Shown here: positions 7,640 through 16,277 of the stretch, in pieces
Numbering within the stretch: position 1 is the first letter of the stretch
How the letters are laid out: every line of letters starts with the position of its first letter
The notes under the pieces: generated by a model
The model's database searches: none
Seen by the model: the letters and a program-made list of their open reading frames with translations, nothing else
Told to the model about the DNA's origin: nothing
Made by a program: the position numbers and the translations under genes
Assembly: GCA_012727435.1 (NCBI GenBank)
Contig: JAAYHB010000016.1
Span: forward strand, 1 to 55,393
DNA length: 55,393 nt
Direction: 5' to 3'
DNA from: Clostridiales bacterium
Lineage (GTDB): Bacteria > Bacillota > Clostridia > Oscillospirales > CAG-272

Positions 7640-8722
7640 TTATATCGTGATGTCCTTTATTTCTTTAATAAGCGTGTTGATGATATCTTCTTCCTTGATT
7701 TTCCCGACAATCCTGCCGCGCTTGAACAGCAGCGCCTCGCCGACTCCGCCGGCAATTCCGATATCGGCCTCTCTTGCCTCGCCCGGACCGTTTACCGCAC
7801 ATCCCATGAGCGCCACGGTCAGGGGCTTGTCCAGCAGTCCTTCGCGTCGGGCTGCGGCTTCAAATTCCCGGCAGAGCCTGATTAAATCAACAGAGGTCCG
7901 GCCGCAGGTGGGACAGCTTATGATGTTCAGCCCTCGCTGGCCTTCGATACCGAGAGCTGTCAGCAGTTCGCGCGCCGCGCTCACCTCATTCAATGGGCCG
8001 TCGGTCAGCGAGATTCTTATAGTGTCGCCGATTCCGCGGCAGAGCAGCGCCCCGATGCCCACCGCGCTCTTGATAAGCCCTGTCCTGCCGGCGCCGGCCT
8101 CGGTCACCCCGAGGTGAAGCGGGCAGGCAGACCTCTCGGATAGCAGGATGTTTGCGTCAATCATGGTCTTGACGTCTGATGCTTTGATTGACACAACAAT
8201 GTCAAAAAAGTCAAATCTTTCAAGCAGGGCAATATTGTTCAGCGCCGACTCGCAGAGCGCCTCGGCACTCGGTGCACCGTACTTACTTAAAATCTCCCGC
8301 TCAAGCGAACCGCTGTTGACCCCGATTCTTATCGGAATGCCCCGTACCCGGCAGGCGCGGCAGACCTCCCCGAGGGCTTCTTTGCCGCCGATGTTGCCGG
8401 GGTTAATTCTGATTTTGTCGGCGCCCTGCTCGACCGCAAGTACGGCGAACCGGTGGTCGAAGTGTATGTCGGCGACAATCGGGGTTGTGATCCCCTTCTC
8501 TTTCAGGTACCCGATTGTACGGGCAGCCTCGGCGCAGGGGACAGAGACGCGTATGATGTCGCAACCGGCCTCCTCAAGCGCCCTGACCTGCCGCAGAGTG
8601 GCCTCGCGGTCCTCGGTTTTGGTGTTGGTCATCGACTGGATGGCGATTTTATTCCCTCCGCCTATGGTGACCCGGCCGATTTTCACTTCTCGCCTCGGGG
8701 CTCTTATCTTGTTGTATACCAT
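7640..8722 (-). CDS. ispG: 4-hydroxy-3-methylbut-2-enyl diphosphate synthase (IspG)
   Basis: This 360-residue MEP-pathway enzyme converts 2-C-methyl-D-erythritol 2,4-cyclodiphosphate to HMBPP with an Fe4S4 cluster. The TIM-barrel half includes KIRINPGNIG near 103-112. The cluster ligands are C270 and C273 (SCPTC) and C308 (MGCAVNGPGE), with the usual downstream glutamate. The start overlaps the end of rseP by 19 bases, suggesting coupled translation. It sits with dxr, uppS and cdsA, placing isoprenoid and lipid-carrier synthesis together. Confidence 0.97.
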   Translation of the reverse strand: MVYNKIRAPRREVKIGRVTIGGGNKIAIQSMTNTKTEDREATLRQVRALEEAGCDIIRVSVPCAEAARTIGYLKEKGITTPIVADIHFDHRFAVLAVEQGADKIRINPGNIGGKEALGEVCRACRVRGIPIRIGVNSGSLEREILSKYGAPSAEALCESALNNIALLERFDFFDIVVSIKASDVKTMIDANILLSERSACPLHLGVTEAGAGRTGLIKSAVGIGALLCRGIGDTIRISLTDGPLNEVSAARELLTALGIEGQRGLNIISCPTCGRTSVDLIRLCREFEAAARREGLLDKPLTVALMGCAVNGPGEAREADIGIAGGVGEALLFKRGRIVGKIKEEDIINTLIKEIKDITI

Positions 8723-9756
8723 TGCCTAAAAATGCTCCGAACGTCCTTCATGGTTATGATAAACATCAGTGCAAAGAGCAGGATTATCCCGATAAAGTGA
8801 ATATATGCCTCAACGTTCTTGTTTACCGGCTTGCCGCGGATCGCTTCAATAAACAGGAACACCAGCCTCCCCCCGTCAAGCGCCGGGAGCGGGAGCAGGT
8901 TTACTACGCCAAGGTTTATGCTTATCATGGCACAGATGAACATCAGATTTATTATCCCGGTTCTTGCGGCGTCCTCGATTTCTTTGGTTATCCCCACCGG
9001 ACCCGAAACCATCTCAAAGCCGTATCTGCCGCCGATAAGGCCGATAAGCGAGTCCCAGACCATCTTTATGGTGAATATCGAGCGATACCATGTGTGCTTT
9101 ATAACCGAGCCGAAGGTTTTTGCCTCGCCAAAGACATAAAAATCCACGTCGCCGAAGGCGGCATTCCCCTCGGTAAACCCGGGGAAAATGACCTCCCGAA
9201 GCACAATCTTCTCGCCCTGGCGGATGACAGTCAGGTCCACCGGCCGGCTGCCCTGGTTCATAATTTCATAAGCCAGATCATATCCGGTGTGCACCCTTAC
9301 CCTGCCGACCCTGACAATCCTGTCGCCGACCATAAGTCCCGACTCGGAGCTCATCGCCCCGTCCTGGAACTGTGCGACGACATTTGAGGAAAGCTGCTGT
9401 GTAGACGAGAGCACGATAACAAACATAATCAAAAAGCCGAGAAGCAGGTTCATGACGGCCCCTGAGACAATGATAAGCATGCGACGCGGGACGCTGATTT
9501 TGTCAAAGGCGTCCTCGGCGTCGCTCTCCTCGTCCTCGCCGACCATGCTGACAGAGCCGCCTATCGGCAGAAGGCGCAGCGAATATCTGATATTGTTTTT
9601 CTTTGAGGTCCTTGACAGTATTCTCGGCCCCATGCCTATCGAAAATTCCTTCACCCCGACGCCGCAGAGCCGGGCGGTGGTATAATGGCCGAGTTCGTGA
9701 ACTAGTATCATGACCCCGAAAATAAACAGTGCCAGCAATATATACAGTGCGGTAAT
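8704..9756 (-). CDS. rseP: RseP/RasP site-2 zinc metalloprotease, apparent ATT start
   Basis: This membrane-embedded protease cleaves anti-sigma factors and signal-peptide remnants. The active site HELGH lies about 20-24 residues after the chosen start in the first membrane segment. A PDZ region (SGLMVGDRIVRVG) follows, and the C-terminal LPLPALDGGR supplies the third zinc ligand. The start is unusual. AGGAGG (9765-9770) lies at the end of dxr, and 8 bases later the frame reads ATT ACC GCA. There is no in-frame ATG, GTG or TTG until a TTG at 9738, which is 26 bases from the site. ATT at 9756 gives 350 residues with the family's usual N-terminus; the TTG would shorten the first helix. The frame is also open back through dxr, but that extension is not RseP-like. 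Confidence 0.9.
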   Translation of the reverse strand: MTALYILLALFIFGVMILVHELGHYTTARLCGVGVKEFSIGMGPRILSRTSKKNNIRYSLRLLPIGGSVSMVGEDEESDAEDAFDKISVPRRMLIIVSGAVMNLLLGFLIMFVIVLSSTQQLSSNVVAQFQDGAMSSESGLMVGDRIVRVGRVRVHTGYDLAYEIMNQGSRPVDLTVIRQGEKIVLREVIFPGFTEGNAAFGDVDFYVFGEAKTFGSVIKHTWYRSIFTIKMVWDSLIGLIGGRYGFEMVSGPVGITKEIEDAARTGIINLMFICAMISINLGVVNLLPLPALDGGRLVFLFIEAIRGKPVNKNVEAYIHFIGIILLFALMFIITMKDVRSIFRQWYTTR

Positions 9757-9760
9757 AAGT

Positions 9761-10930
9761 TTATCCTCCTTTTGACCTGTCGAGTATGCGCCCGGCGTAC
9801 TCGCGCGCGAGTCTGTCAAATTCAAGTACTTCCTCGATGCTGCCCGAGAACGCCCTGCCCGAGAAATGCTCAAGCGTCTGAAGAACTGTCGCCGGTATGT
9901 CAAGAAATCCGATTTTCCCCTCAAGGAAAGCCGAGACGGCAACCTCGTCGGCGGCATTGAGCGCTGCCGGCATCGCACCGCCCTCGGCAAGGCAATCAAA
10001 CGCGGCGCGCAGCAGCGGGAAGGCTCCTGTATCGGGCCGACCGAAGGTCAGCCTGCCGATGGCCGCCAAATCCAGCGGCTCAATCACCGCGGGCTTTATT
10101 TCCGGGTAATTTACGGCAAACTGGATGCAAAGCCGCATATCAGGCACCGACAACCCGGCTGTGATGCTGTTATCAAAATATTCAACCAGCGAATGAATTA
10201 TACTCTCCCGCTGGATTAAAACCTCGATTCTTTCGGGCCCGACGCCGAAAAGGTATGAGGCTTCGATAACCTCAAAACCTTTGTTCATGAGCGTGGCGCT
10301 GTCGATTGTAATGCGCTTTCCCATCGCCCACGTGGGGTGGGCCAGCGCCTGCTCCAAGGTTACATTTTTCAGCATCTTGAGGGTGTATCCGTAAAAAGGG
10401 CCTCCCGATGCCGTGAGAATTATCTTCTTTATTTCATGTGGAGCCCGCCCGGCAAGGCAGCGGAATATCGTGCTGTGCTCGCTGTCCACCGGGATAATTT
10501 CGGCACCTCGGGTTCTTGCCTCGGCCATAATAAAGCCACCCGCCATGACCAGCGACTCTTTATTGGCCAGCGCCAGCCGCCTGCCGGACCTCACGGTCTC
10601 AAGCGTCGGGAAAAGGCCGGCTGCCCCGGTGATGGCGTTTATTATCACGTCGCAGGGCACTTCGTTTATTATCTGCCCGATTCCCTCCCGACCTGCGAGG
10701 ACCTTAATATCCGTATCCGAAAGTGCGGTTTTAAGCTGCCTTGCTGCGTTGACATCATCAAGAACGCACAATACCGGCCTGAATTTGCGCGCTTGTTTTT
10801 CGATTGTGACATAATCCGAGCCGGCGGCAAGCGCCATGACGCGCCACCCCTCGGCCTCTGCTATGCCGAGCGCCTGTCGGCCTATCGAGCCGGTCGAACC
10901 TAGTATTACAACAGACTTGCTTTGTTCCAT
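9761..10930 (-). CDS. dxr: 1-deoxy-D-xylulose 5-phosphate reductoisomerase
   Basis: This 389-residue enzyme catalyses the NADPH-dependent second step of the MEP pathway, DXP to MEP. The start MEQSKS places the nucleotide-binding GSTGSIG at residues 11-17. NKES (123-126) and the metal/substrate motif DSEHS (149-153) follow. The frame is open 130 codons further upstream, but that part is antisense-like to cdsA and was excluded. The start lies 11 bases after cdsA, and the stop codon lies between the rseP ribosome binding site and start. Confidence 0.97.
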   Translation of the reverse strand: MEQSKSVVILGSTGSIGRQALGIAEAEGWRVMALAAGSDYVTIEKQARKFRPVLCVLDDVNAARQLKTALSDTDIKVLAGREGIGQIINEVPCDVIINAITGAAGLFPTLETVRSGRRLALANKESLVMAGGFIMAEARTRGAEIIPVDSEHSTIFRCLAGRAPHEIKKIILTASGGPFYGYTLKMLKNVTLEQALAHPTWAMGKRITIDSATLMNKGFEVIEASYLFGVGPERIEVLIQRESIIHSLVEYFDNSITAGLSVPDMRLCIQFAVNYPEIKPAVIEPLDLAAIGRLTFGRPDTGAFPLLRAAFDCLAEGGAMPAALNAADEVAVSAFLEGKIGFLDIPATVLQTLEHFSGRAFSGSIEEVLEFDRLAREYAGRILDRSKGG

Positions 10931-10941
10931 TTCAGTTCCGT

Positions 10942-11760
10942 TTACCGAAGAATGTTTATCAGCGCGAATAGTATGGTCATGACCGAGGAGACGGCCAGCA
11001 CCGAGTCGAACCTGTCGAGCACCCCGCCGTGCCCCGGGAAAATCCAGCCGAAGTCTTTGATACCGTACTGACGCTTTATCGCCGACATGGCAAGGTCGCC
11101 CAACTGGGCGACAAGCGTGACGAGTATGCCGCCGGCAATGATATAGCCCCAGCCGATATAGGTGATATCTATTAGGTATGAGGTCAGCACAAAGGCGCCG
11201 GCGCCGGCTATGCTCCCCCCTATGCTGCCCTCGATTGTCTTTTTCGGGCTTATATCGGGGATGAGCTTGTGTCGGCCGAGCCAAACTCCGAAAAGATAAG
11301 CAAAGACATCGGTGCTCCACGCGCCGATAAGAATCAGAAGGTATATGTGCGGGTTTTCAAGGTCTCTCAGGTAAACAATTCCCGAGAAACCGAAAATAAT
11401 GTATATGGCAAAAAGAAAGACACACCCGGCGTCGGCGCAGGTTGTTTTTTTCTTTGTGAAGACCAACAGCGCCAGAATGTAGAGCATAAGAAAAATAAAA
11501 ATCAACACTGCCGTCTCGCCGAGGCTGATTTTTGAGGTGTCCGGCAGATATCTGACAATAAAGGGCAAAAGCGCCCCCGCAGCATATAGGGGTATGGTCA
11601 ACAGCAGGTTTTTCTCAACCTTTATGCAGCCGAACATCTCAAAGAGGGCAACGAGTGTCAGCACCGCCATTGCAAACGGAAAAAAGGCCGTGTGAGAGAA
11701 GAGCAGCACCGGTATCAGCAATATTATGCTGACCACCGTGGTCAGGCTTCTTTTTAACAT
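10942..11760 (-). CDS. cdsA: Phosphatidate cytidylyltransferase (CDP-diglyceride synthase)
   Basis: This 272-residue polytopic membrane enzyme makes CDP-diacylglycerol from phosphatidate and CTP, feeding pgsA elsewhere in the window. About seven or eight hydrophobic helices are visible. The family signature lies at ~227-252 (SAIKR, IKDFG, PGHGG, DRFD), preceded by SPKKTIEG (171-178). It follows uppS by 57 bases without an obvious strong ribosome binding site. Confidence 0.95.
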   Translation of the reverse strand: MLKRSLTTVVSIILLIPVLLFSHTAFFPFAMAVLTLVALFEMFGCIKVEKNLLLTIPLYAAGALLPFIVRYLPDTSKISLGETAVLIFIFLMLYILALLVFTKKKTTCADAGCVFLFAIYIIFGFSGIVYLRDLENPHIYLLILIGAWSTDVFAYLFGVWLGRHKLIPDISPKKTIEGSIGGSIAGAGAFVLTSYLIDITYIGWGYIIAGGILVTLVAQLGDLAMSAIKRQYGIKDFGWIFPGHGGVLDRFDSVLAVSSVMTILFALINILR

Positions 11761-11817
11761 AAAGCTATATTGATATAAAATATCTTTCCCCCTGTCACAG
11801 ATTTCTTGAGTTTTCGG

Positions 11818-12528
11818 TCAGCTGCCTCCATACCTGCGCTGGCGCCGGCCGAACTCCTCGATTGCCATATCAACTTCGCGCGGGCCGAAATCCGGCCACA
11901 GCACGTCGGTGAAGTAAAATTCCGAATAGGACGCCTGCCAGAGCAGGAAGTTGGAGATGCGGCACTCCCCGGCGGTCCTGATAATAAGGTCGGGGTCGGG
12001 GCAACCGGCGGTATACAAGGCTCCCGAGATATCCTCCTCGGTTATCTCGCTTTTACCTGCAGCAAAGAGAATATTGAAAGCCCGCACCAGTTCGGCGCGG
12101 CCGCCGTAGTTGAGGGCGATGTTGAGCACATATTCGTTTCCGGACGTCCGCTTGGCAACTTGTCTGATTTTTTCCTTCAACTTGTCATCGAAAACCTCAA
12201 TGTTCCCCAAGAATCTAAAGGAAACCTTCTGGTCCTTCGTCTCCTTGATGCACTCTGAAAGATAGTCGTCAAGCAGGCGCATGATAGCGTCAAGCTCATG
12301 CGCCGGCCGGTTTTTGAGGTTTTCGGTGGACAGGGCGTAGACCGTGACATATCTGATCCCGATATCCCGGCAGTATTTCACCACCCGGTGGAAGGCTTTT
12401 GCCCCGGCGCGGTGTCCCTGCTCCTTCGGCAGGCCGTGCCTTGCCGCCCACCGGCGGTTGCCGTCCATAATAAAGGCTATGTGCCTCAGGCCGTACAGGT
12501 TTTTCTCGCCGGTTGTCTCGGCGCTCAT
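11818..12528 (-). CDS. uppS: Isoprenyl (undecaprenyl) diphosphate synthase, cis-prenyltransferase
   Basis: This 236-residue cytosolic enzyme extends farnesyl-PP with isopentenyl-PP units to make the C55 carrier of cell-wall synthesis. The catalytic Asp is D22 in MDGNRRWA (21-28). RTAGECRISNF and the C-terminal LWPDFG are family hallmarks. AAGGAG precedes the ATG by a short spacer. Its place between frr and cdsA is the classical Firmicutes arrangement. Confidence 0.97.
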   Translation of the reverse strand: MSAETTGEKNLYGLRHIAFIMDGNRRWAARHGLPKEQGHRAGAKAFHRVVKYCRDIGIRYVTVYALSTENLKNRPAHELDAIMRLLDDYLSECIKETKDQKVSFRFLGNIEVFDDKLKEKIRQVAKRTSGNEYVLNIALNYGGRAELVRAFNILFAAGKSEITEEDISGALYTAGCPDPDLIIRTAGECRISNFLLWQASYSEFYFTDVLWPDFGPREVDMAIEEFGRRQRRYGGS

Positions 12529-12577
12529 CTCTTCTCCTTTATTTTATCGGGTGGCACCGAGGTCCCACCCGTATTTT

Positions 12578-13132
12578 TTATATCTGCATTATTTCTTTGT
12601 TCTTTTTCTCGGTTATGATATCTATGTTCTTAATATACTTGTCGGTGATATCCTGAATCGCCTTCTCGGAGGCTTTCTGTTCATCCTCGGTCATCTCACC
12701 GTTCTTTTTCATTTTTTTACACTGCTCGTTTGCGTCACGCCTTATATTCCGGATTGCCACCTTGGCTTCCTCGCCGAGCTTTTGTATCTGCTTTGTCAGC
12801 TCGCGTCTGCGCTCCTCGGTGGGCTGCGGGAAAACAAGCTTTATGACCTTGCCGTCGTTGACCGGCGTAATTCCTATATCGGAGGCCAGAATGGCCTTTT
12901 CCATTGCTTTCAGAGTTGAACCGTCATAGGGAGTAATGGTAATTGTCTTGGGGTCGACAACGCGGATGTCGGCCATTGTATTTATCGGCATGGGTGTTCC
13001 GTAATATTCGAAAGTAACCCTCAAGAGTACCAAGGGGTTGGCCTGTCCGGCCCTGATAGTCGCCAGATTGGCCTCATATGCGGCTATGGTTTTCTGCATT
13101 TTCGCTTCGTATTCCTTCGTGTCGAGTTTCAT
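12578..13132 (-). CDS. frr: Ribosome recycling factor
   Basis: The 184-residue product splits post-termination ribosomes with EF-G. The start MKLDTKEYEAKM was chosen over an upstream extension because it gives the family length (~185) and avoids overlap with pyrH. The three-helix-bundle domain carries IRAGQANP, and the beta domain has YYGTPMPINTMA and IVV-like core strands. The C-terminus ends in KKNKEIMQI. It lies 43 bases after pyrH. Confidence 0.96.
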   Translation of the reverse strand: MKLDTKEYEAKMQKTIAAYEANLATIRAGQANPLVLLRVTFEYYGTPMPINTMADIRVVDPKTITITPYDGSTLKAMEKAILASDIGITPVNDGKVIKLVFPQPTEERRRELTKQIQKLGEEAKVAIRNIRRDANEQCKKMKKNGEMTEDEQKASEKAIQDITDKYIKNIDIITEKKNKEIMQI

Positions 13133-13175
13133 AGTCTGCTTCCCCGGTATAACCGGTCTCCTTTCTTTTATTTTT

Positions 13176-13889
13176 TTAAACGCAGGTAAGCGTCCCGATA
13201 TTCTCGCCACAAGCTGCACGATAAATGTCCATCGGGTCGCGCAGGGCGAAAGCATAGGTTTTTATACCGTTTGCCGCGCAGAAAGCTGTTGCGGTAAGGT
13301 CATACGCGGCAAGCTTTTTGCTGAGAATCTCGTCGTAGGTCACGGTATCGTATTTCTTGGCATCGGGGTATACCCTCGGGTCGCGGTCGTATATGCCGTC
13401 GACATTCTTTGCCATGAGCACGATATCGGCACCCAGCTGTGCGGCTCTCAGCACTGCGCCGGTATCGGTGGAAAAGTAGGAATTTCCGGTCCCGCACCCG
13501 AGAATTACAATTCTGCCCTCGCGCAGGTACGCGTCGGCGGCCTCGGGCTGGTATCTTTCTGCAAAATCGGGCATGTCGGCCGCGGTCATCACGATTGCCC
13601 TGCCGCCCCGCCGTTCTATTACGTCTTTGAGTGCTATTGAGTTGATAACCGTCGCCAGCATCCCCATCTGATCTGCCCGGCAGCGGTCCATACCGACACC
13701 CTGCTTTGCCCCCCGCCAGATGTTCCCGGCACCTGTCATGACCGCAACCTCAATTCTTTCCTTGGTGCAGAGTATCAGGGCGTCTGCGATTCTCTCGAGA
13801 AGCCCGAAATCGAGTATTTGGCCGTCCTTTCCCTGCATGGCCTCGCCCGAGAGCTTGACCAGAACCCTTTTGTACTTTGGCTTTTCCAT
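13176..13889 (-). CDS. pyrH: Uridylate (UMP) kinase
   Basis: This 237-residue amino-acid-kinase-fold enzyme phosphorylates UMP to UDP. KRVLVKLSGEA at the N-terminus, the GAGNIWRG loop (~53-60), DQMGMLATVINS and GTGNSYFSTD are typical of bacterial PyrH. It is the first gene after the promoter at 13920-13948 and leads the run through polC. The start has a GAGG ribosome binding site. Confidence 0.97.
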   Translation of the reverse strand: MEKPKYKRVLVKLSGEAMQGKDGQILDFGLLERIADALILCTKERIEVAVMTGAGNIWRGAKQGVGMDRCRADQMGMLATVINSIALKDVIERRGGRAIVMTAADMPDFAERYQPEAADAYLREGRIVILGCGTGNSYFSTDTGAVLRAAQLGADIVLMAKNVDGIYDRDPRVYPDAKKYDTVTYDEILSKKLAAYDLTATAFCAANGIKTYAFALRDPMDIYRAACGENIGTLTCV

Positions 13890-13919
13890 CCGAGATGCCT
13901 CTTTCGTGAGTTTATATAT

Positions 13920-13948
13920 ATTTTACAGCATAAGGCGCAATTTGTAAA
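13920..13948 (-). promoter_or_regulatory. Sigma-A type promoter upstream of pyrH
   Basis: On the minus strand TTTACA (13943-13948) and TAAAAT (13920-13925) are separated by 17 bases. About 30 bases separate the -10 box from the pyrH start. A short palindrome (CTTTTTCCGAAAAAG) lies just upstream. This separates expression of the pyrH run from tsf, which ends at strong terminators. Confidence 0.7.
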
Positions 13949-14060
13949 CCTCTTTTTCCGAAAAAGTTCTGCCCGCCGCTATTCGAAAAGCTCCGATTTG
14001 CTTGTTATACCTGATGTTTTTTCATCCTGACGGGCTGATTTCCCAAGCCAGCACAGGAAT

Positions 14061-14084
14061 AAAAAACCGCCGGCTTTGGCGGTT
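14061..14084 (-). terminator. Intrinsic terminator downstream of the 14.1-kb gene remnant
   Basis: On the minus strand AACCGCC and GGCGGTT (14065-14071, 14078-14084) form a 7-bp stem with a 6-base loop, followed by TTTTTT. It lies about 37 bases past the stop codon of the start-less frame at 14121-14324. Confidence 0.75.
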
Positions 14085-14120
14085 GAGGATGTATTTCAAT
14101 TCAAAGCAACATTACTTAAT

Positions 14121-14324
14121 TTACTGCCACATGGCAAATACCGAACAACTGCATCTTCCCTTTGCCATATGCAAAGCTTTATCGGTGTCATTAATGAAAT
14201 CATCAGTTGACAATGCATCGCCTGAAGCCTGCTCTGCACAGGCTGTCAGAACCTTTGCAATCAGCTTTATACAGGTGTCACCGGTCTGGTGACCGTATTT
14301 AAGAAAAAGCCCCGCAAGGAATCT
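14121..14324 (-). pseudogene. Possible gene remnant without a start codon
   Basis: A 67-codon minus-strand frame runs from a TGA at 14325-14327 to TAA at 14121. It has protein-like composition (GDTCIKLIAKVLTACAEQ, then DDFINDTDKALHMAKG) and no plausible start: no ATG, GTG or TTG occurs in its first part. A hairpin terminator overlaps its 5' end and another terminator follows its stop. This suggests the 3' end of a former gene that lost its 5' part beside tsf. The Gly-Asp-Thr and Ala-rich helices vaguely recall DhaL/DAK-type domains, but I cannot assign a family. A chance frame is possible. It lies in the 485-base gap between tsf and pyrH, which otherwise holds only promoter and terminators. 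Confidence 0.3.
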
Positions 14325-14338
14325 TCATGCCGCGGGGC
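14309..14338 (-). terminator. Second terminator downstream of tsf
   Basis: GCCCCGC (14309-14315) pairs with GCGGGGC (14332-14338). On the minus strand the stem is followed by TTTTTCTTAAAT. It lies only 5 bases past the first tsf terminator, so the two form a tandem pair. Confidence 0.7.
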
Positions 14339-14343
14339 AAATC

Positions 14344-14370
14344 AAAACCACCGGCCGGGCCGGTGGTTTT
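14344..14370 (-). terminator. Intrinsic terminator immediately after tsf
   Basis: Two 13-base arms, AAAACCACCGGCC (14344-14356) and its exact complement (14358-14370), form a very strong hairpin 4 bases after the tsf stop codon, with terminal T residues supplied by the stem end. It closes the rpsB-tsf transcript. Confidence 0.85.
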
Positions 14371-14374
14371 GACT

Positions 14375-15304
14375 TTATTGCTGACCTGTAAGCTTTGCTA
14401 CTTCGTCGGCAAAGTTGTCCTCGCGCTTCTGGATTCCTTCGCCCTTCTCGTAACGCCAGAATCCGGTGACCTTGATACTTCCGCCGAGTTCCCTTGCCGT
14501 GGCCTCGACATACTGACTGACCTTCAAGGCATCATCCTTGACATAGGCCTGCTCGAGCAGGCAGTTGTTCTCAAAGAATTTCCCCAGCCGTCCGAGCACC
14601 ATTTTCTCGATTACCTGCGGAGGCTTCTTTAAGTTTGCCGGGTCGTTCTTTATCTGTGTCATGAGTATGGTCTTTTCCTCTTCAAGCACATCCGCGGGAA
14701 CCGAATCCCGGTCGAGATATGCTACCGGATAGGCGCATACCTGAAGCGCGATGTTCTTGGCGAACTCCTCGAATTCGGGTCTCTCGGCCACATTCTTGTC
14801 GGCGTCAAACTTTACTATGACTCCGATCGCGCCCATTCCGTGGGTATAGGTGCTGGTGATTCCCTCAACTATGACAAACCGGCGGATTGTTATCTTTTCT
14901 TTGATGACAAGAATGAGGTCCTGCAGCTTGGTCTCGACAGTGAAGTCGCTCTCGGGATAAGGCAGCGTGAGCAATTCCGCCACATCTGCCGGCCTCTTTT
15001 CAATGATGATGCCAAGGAGATTGTCGACATAAGCCCTGAATATGTCGTTCTTGGCGACAAAGTCGGTCTCGGTGTTGACCTCGATCATGGCGGCGACATC
15101 GCCTTCCTTGCGAATGCTGACAAGCCCGTCGGCCGCGATTCTCGATTCTTTCTTTGCCTGAGCCACAAGGCCTCTTTCGCGCAGCAGCTTTATCGCCTTT
15201 TCCATATCCCCGCCGGCATCCACCAGCGCCTTTTTACATTCCATAATGCCTGCATTTGTCTTTGCGCGCAGGTCGGCTACATCTTTTGCTGTGATATTTG
15301 CCAT
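14375..15304 (-). CDS. tsf: Translation elongation factor Ts
   Basis: This 309-residue protein is the guanine-nucleotide exchange factor for EF-Tu. The N-terminal UBA-like domain (VADLRAKTNAGIMECKKAL) is followed by the conserved TDFVAKN (80-86) that contacts EF-Tu, and by the two core subdomains. It is 33 bases after rpsB in the usual pair and is followed by two tandem terminators. Confidence 0.97.
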   Translation of the reverse strand: MANITAKDVADLRAKTNAGIMECKKALVDAGGDMEKAIKLLRERGLVAQAKKESRIAADGLVSIRKEGDVAAMIEVNTETDFVAKNDIFRAYVDNLLGIIIEKRPADVAELLTLPYPESDFTVETKLQDLILVIKEKITIRRFVIVEGITSTYTHGMGAIGVIVKFDADKNVAERPEFEEFAKNIALQVCAYPVAYLDRDSVPADVLEEEKTILMTQIKNDPANLKKPPQVIEKMVLGRLGKFFENNCLLEQAYVKDDALKVSQYVEATARELGGSIKVTGFWRYEKGEGIQKREDNFADEVAKLTGQQ

Positions 15305-15337
15305 TTTTCCATACTCCCGTGCTTTTTGGTTATAAGC

Positions 15338-16150
15338 TTACTCTGCGGTATCCTCTACAGGAGCCGCCTCCCCGGCGGTCTCCTCAGCAGGGGTTCCATC
15401 TGCCGGAGCCTGAGCCTCTGCGGCCGGGGCTTCCTCTGCCGGGGCCGCGGCTTCCTCGGTCGTCTGCTCGCCCTGTCTGCCTTCGATAACCGCATTGGCA
15501 AGCGTGGCCGAAACCAGCCTGATAGCCCGGATTGCGTCGTCGTTTCCGGGAATTATATAATCGGCGTCGTCAGGATCGCAGTTGGTGTCGATGATTGCTA
15601 TTACCGGGATGCCGAGCTTCTTGGCTTCAAGCACCGCGTTTCTTTCCTTCTTTGTGTCGACTATAAAGACGGCGTCAGGCAGCTTCTCCATGTTTTTGAT
15701 GCCGCCGTAGTTCTTCTGGAGGTTGTAAATCTGCTTTAATTTTGAGGTTACTTCCTTTTTCGGAAGTTGGTCGAAAGTGCCGTCCTCCTGCATTGCGAGG
15801 AGGTGGTCAAGCCGCTGGATAGAGCGTCTTATGGTCTTGAAGTTGGTGAGCATTCCGCCCGGCCATCTGACGTTGACATAGAACATGCCGCAGCGCGTTG
15901 CCTCTTCGCGGATGGCGTCGGCAGCCTGTTTCTTGGTCCCCACAAAGAGGATAGTGCCGCCGTTTGCCGCAAGATCACGCACGAACATGTAGGCTTCATC
16001 AAACTTTTTGACGGTCTTCTGCAGGTCGATGATGTAGATACCGTTTCTTTCGGTGAAGATGTACTCGGCCATCTTCGGGTTCCATCTTCTTGTGTGGTGT
16101 CCGAAATGGACGCCGGCTTCAAGAAGCTGCTTGATTGTCACAACAGGCAT
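15338..16150 (-). CDS. rpsB: 30S ribosomal protein S2
   Basis: The 270-residue product from [13 protein letters not shown] has family motifs [25 protein letters not shown] and the C-terminal [10 protein letters not shown] region. The last ~45 residues are a low-complexity Ala/Glu/Pro/Thr tail rather than folded S2. An upstream extension of 55 codons was rejected because it runs through the promoter and leader. GGAGA precedes the ATG. A structured leader and a strong promoter lie upstream. Confidence 0.97.
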   Translation of the reverse strand: MPVVTIKQLLEAGVHFGHHTRRWNPKMAEYIFTERNGIYIIDLQKTVKKFDEAYMFVRDLAANGGTILFVGTKKQAADAIREEATRCGMFYVNVRWPGGMLTNFKTIRRSIQRLDHLLAMQEDGTFDQLPKKEVTSKLKQIYNLQKNYGGIKNMEKLPDAVFIVDTKKERNAVLEAKKLGIPVIAIIDTNCDPDDADYIIPGNDDAIRAIRLVSATLANAVIEGRQGEQTTEEAAAPAEEAPAAEAQAPADGTPAEETAGEAAPVEDTAE

Positions 16151-16180
16151 GTTTTTTATTCTCCTTTTTGGTTTTTCCGC

Positions 16181-16241
16181 CACACCGGCCCGGGCGATGC
16201 AGCTTGCGACTCGGCAAGCACCGGCATGCCCATCCGGTGTG
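16181..16241 (-). promoter_or_regulatory. Structured 5' leader of rpsB, candidate S2 autoregulatory element
   Basis: In the transcript, CACACCGG (from 16234-16241) pairs with CCGGTGTG (from 16181-16188), and GGGC/GCCC continues the stem. An inner GCTTGC/GCAAGC hairpin sits between them. The structure lies within the ~115-base untranslated leader, about 30 bases before the S2 start. Ribosomal protein S2 is known to control rpsB-tsf through leaders in several bacteria. That role here is inference from position and folding potential. Confidence 0.45.
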
Positions 16242-16277
16242 TGTGTTTTCGGGGCTGAAAATAAACAGCCAAACTGT

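Noticed and set aside
9757-9999. An 81-codon N-terminal extension of rseP from an ATG inside dxr
   Set aside because: It lies wholly within dxr, is basic and low in structure, and would put a long non-family segment before the first membrane helix.
10931-11320. A 130-codon upstream extension of dxr
   Set aside because: It overlaps cdsA in another frame and is Arg/His-rich shadow sequence; the internal ATG gives the exact family length.
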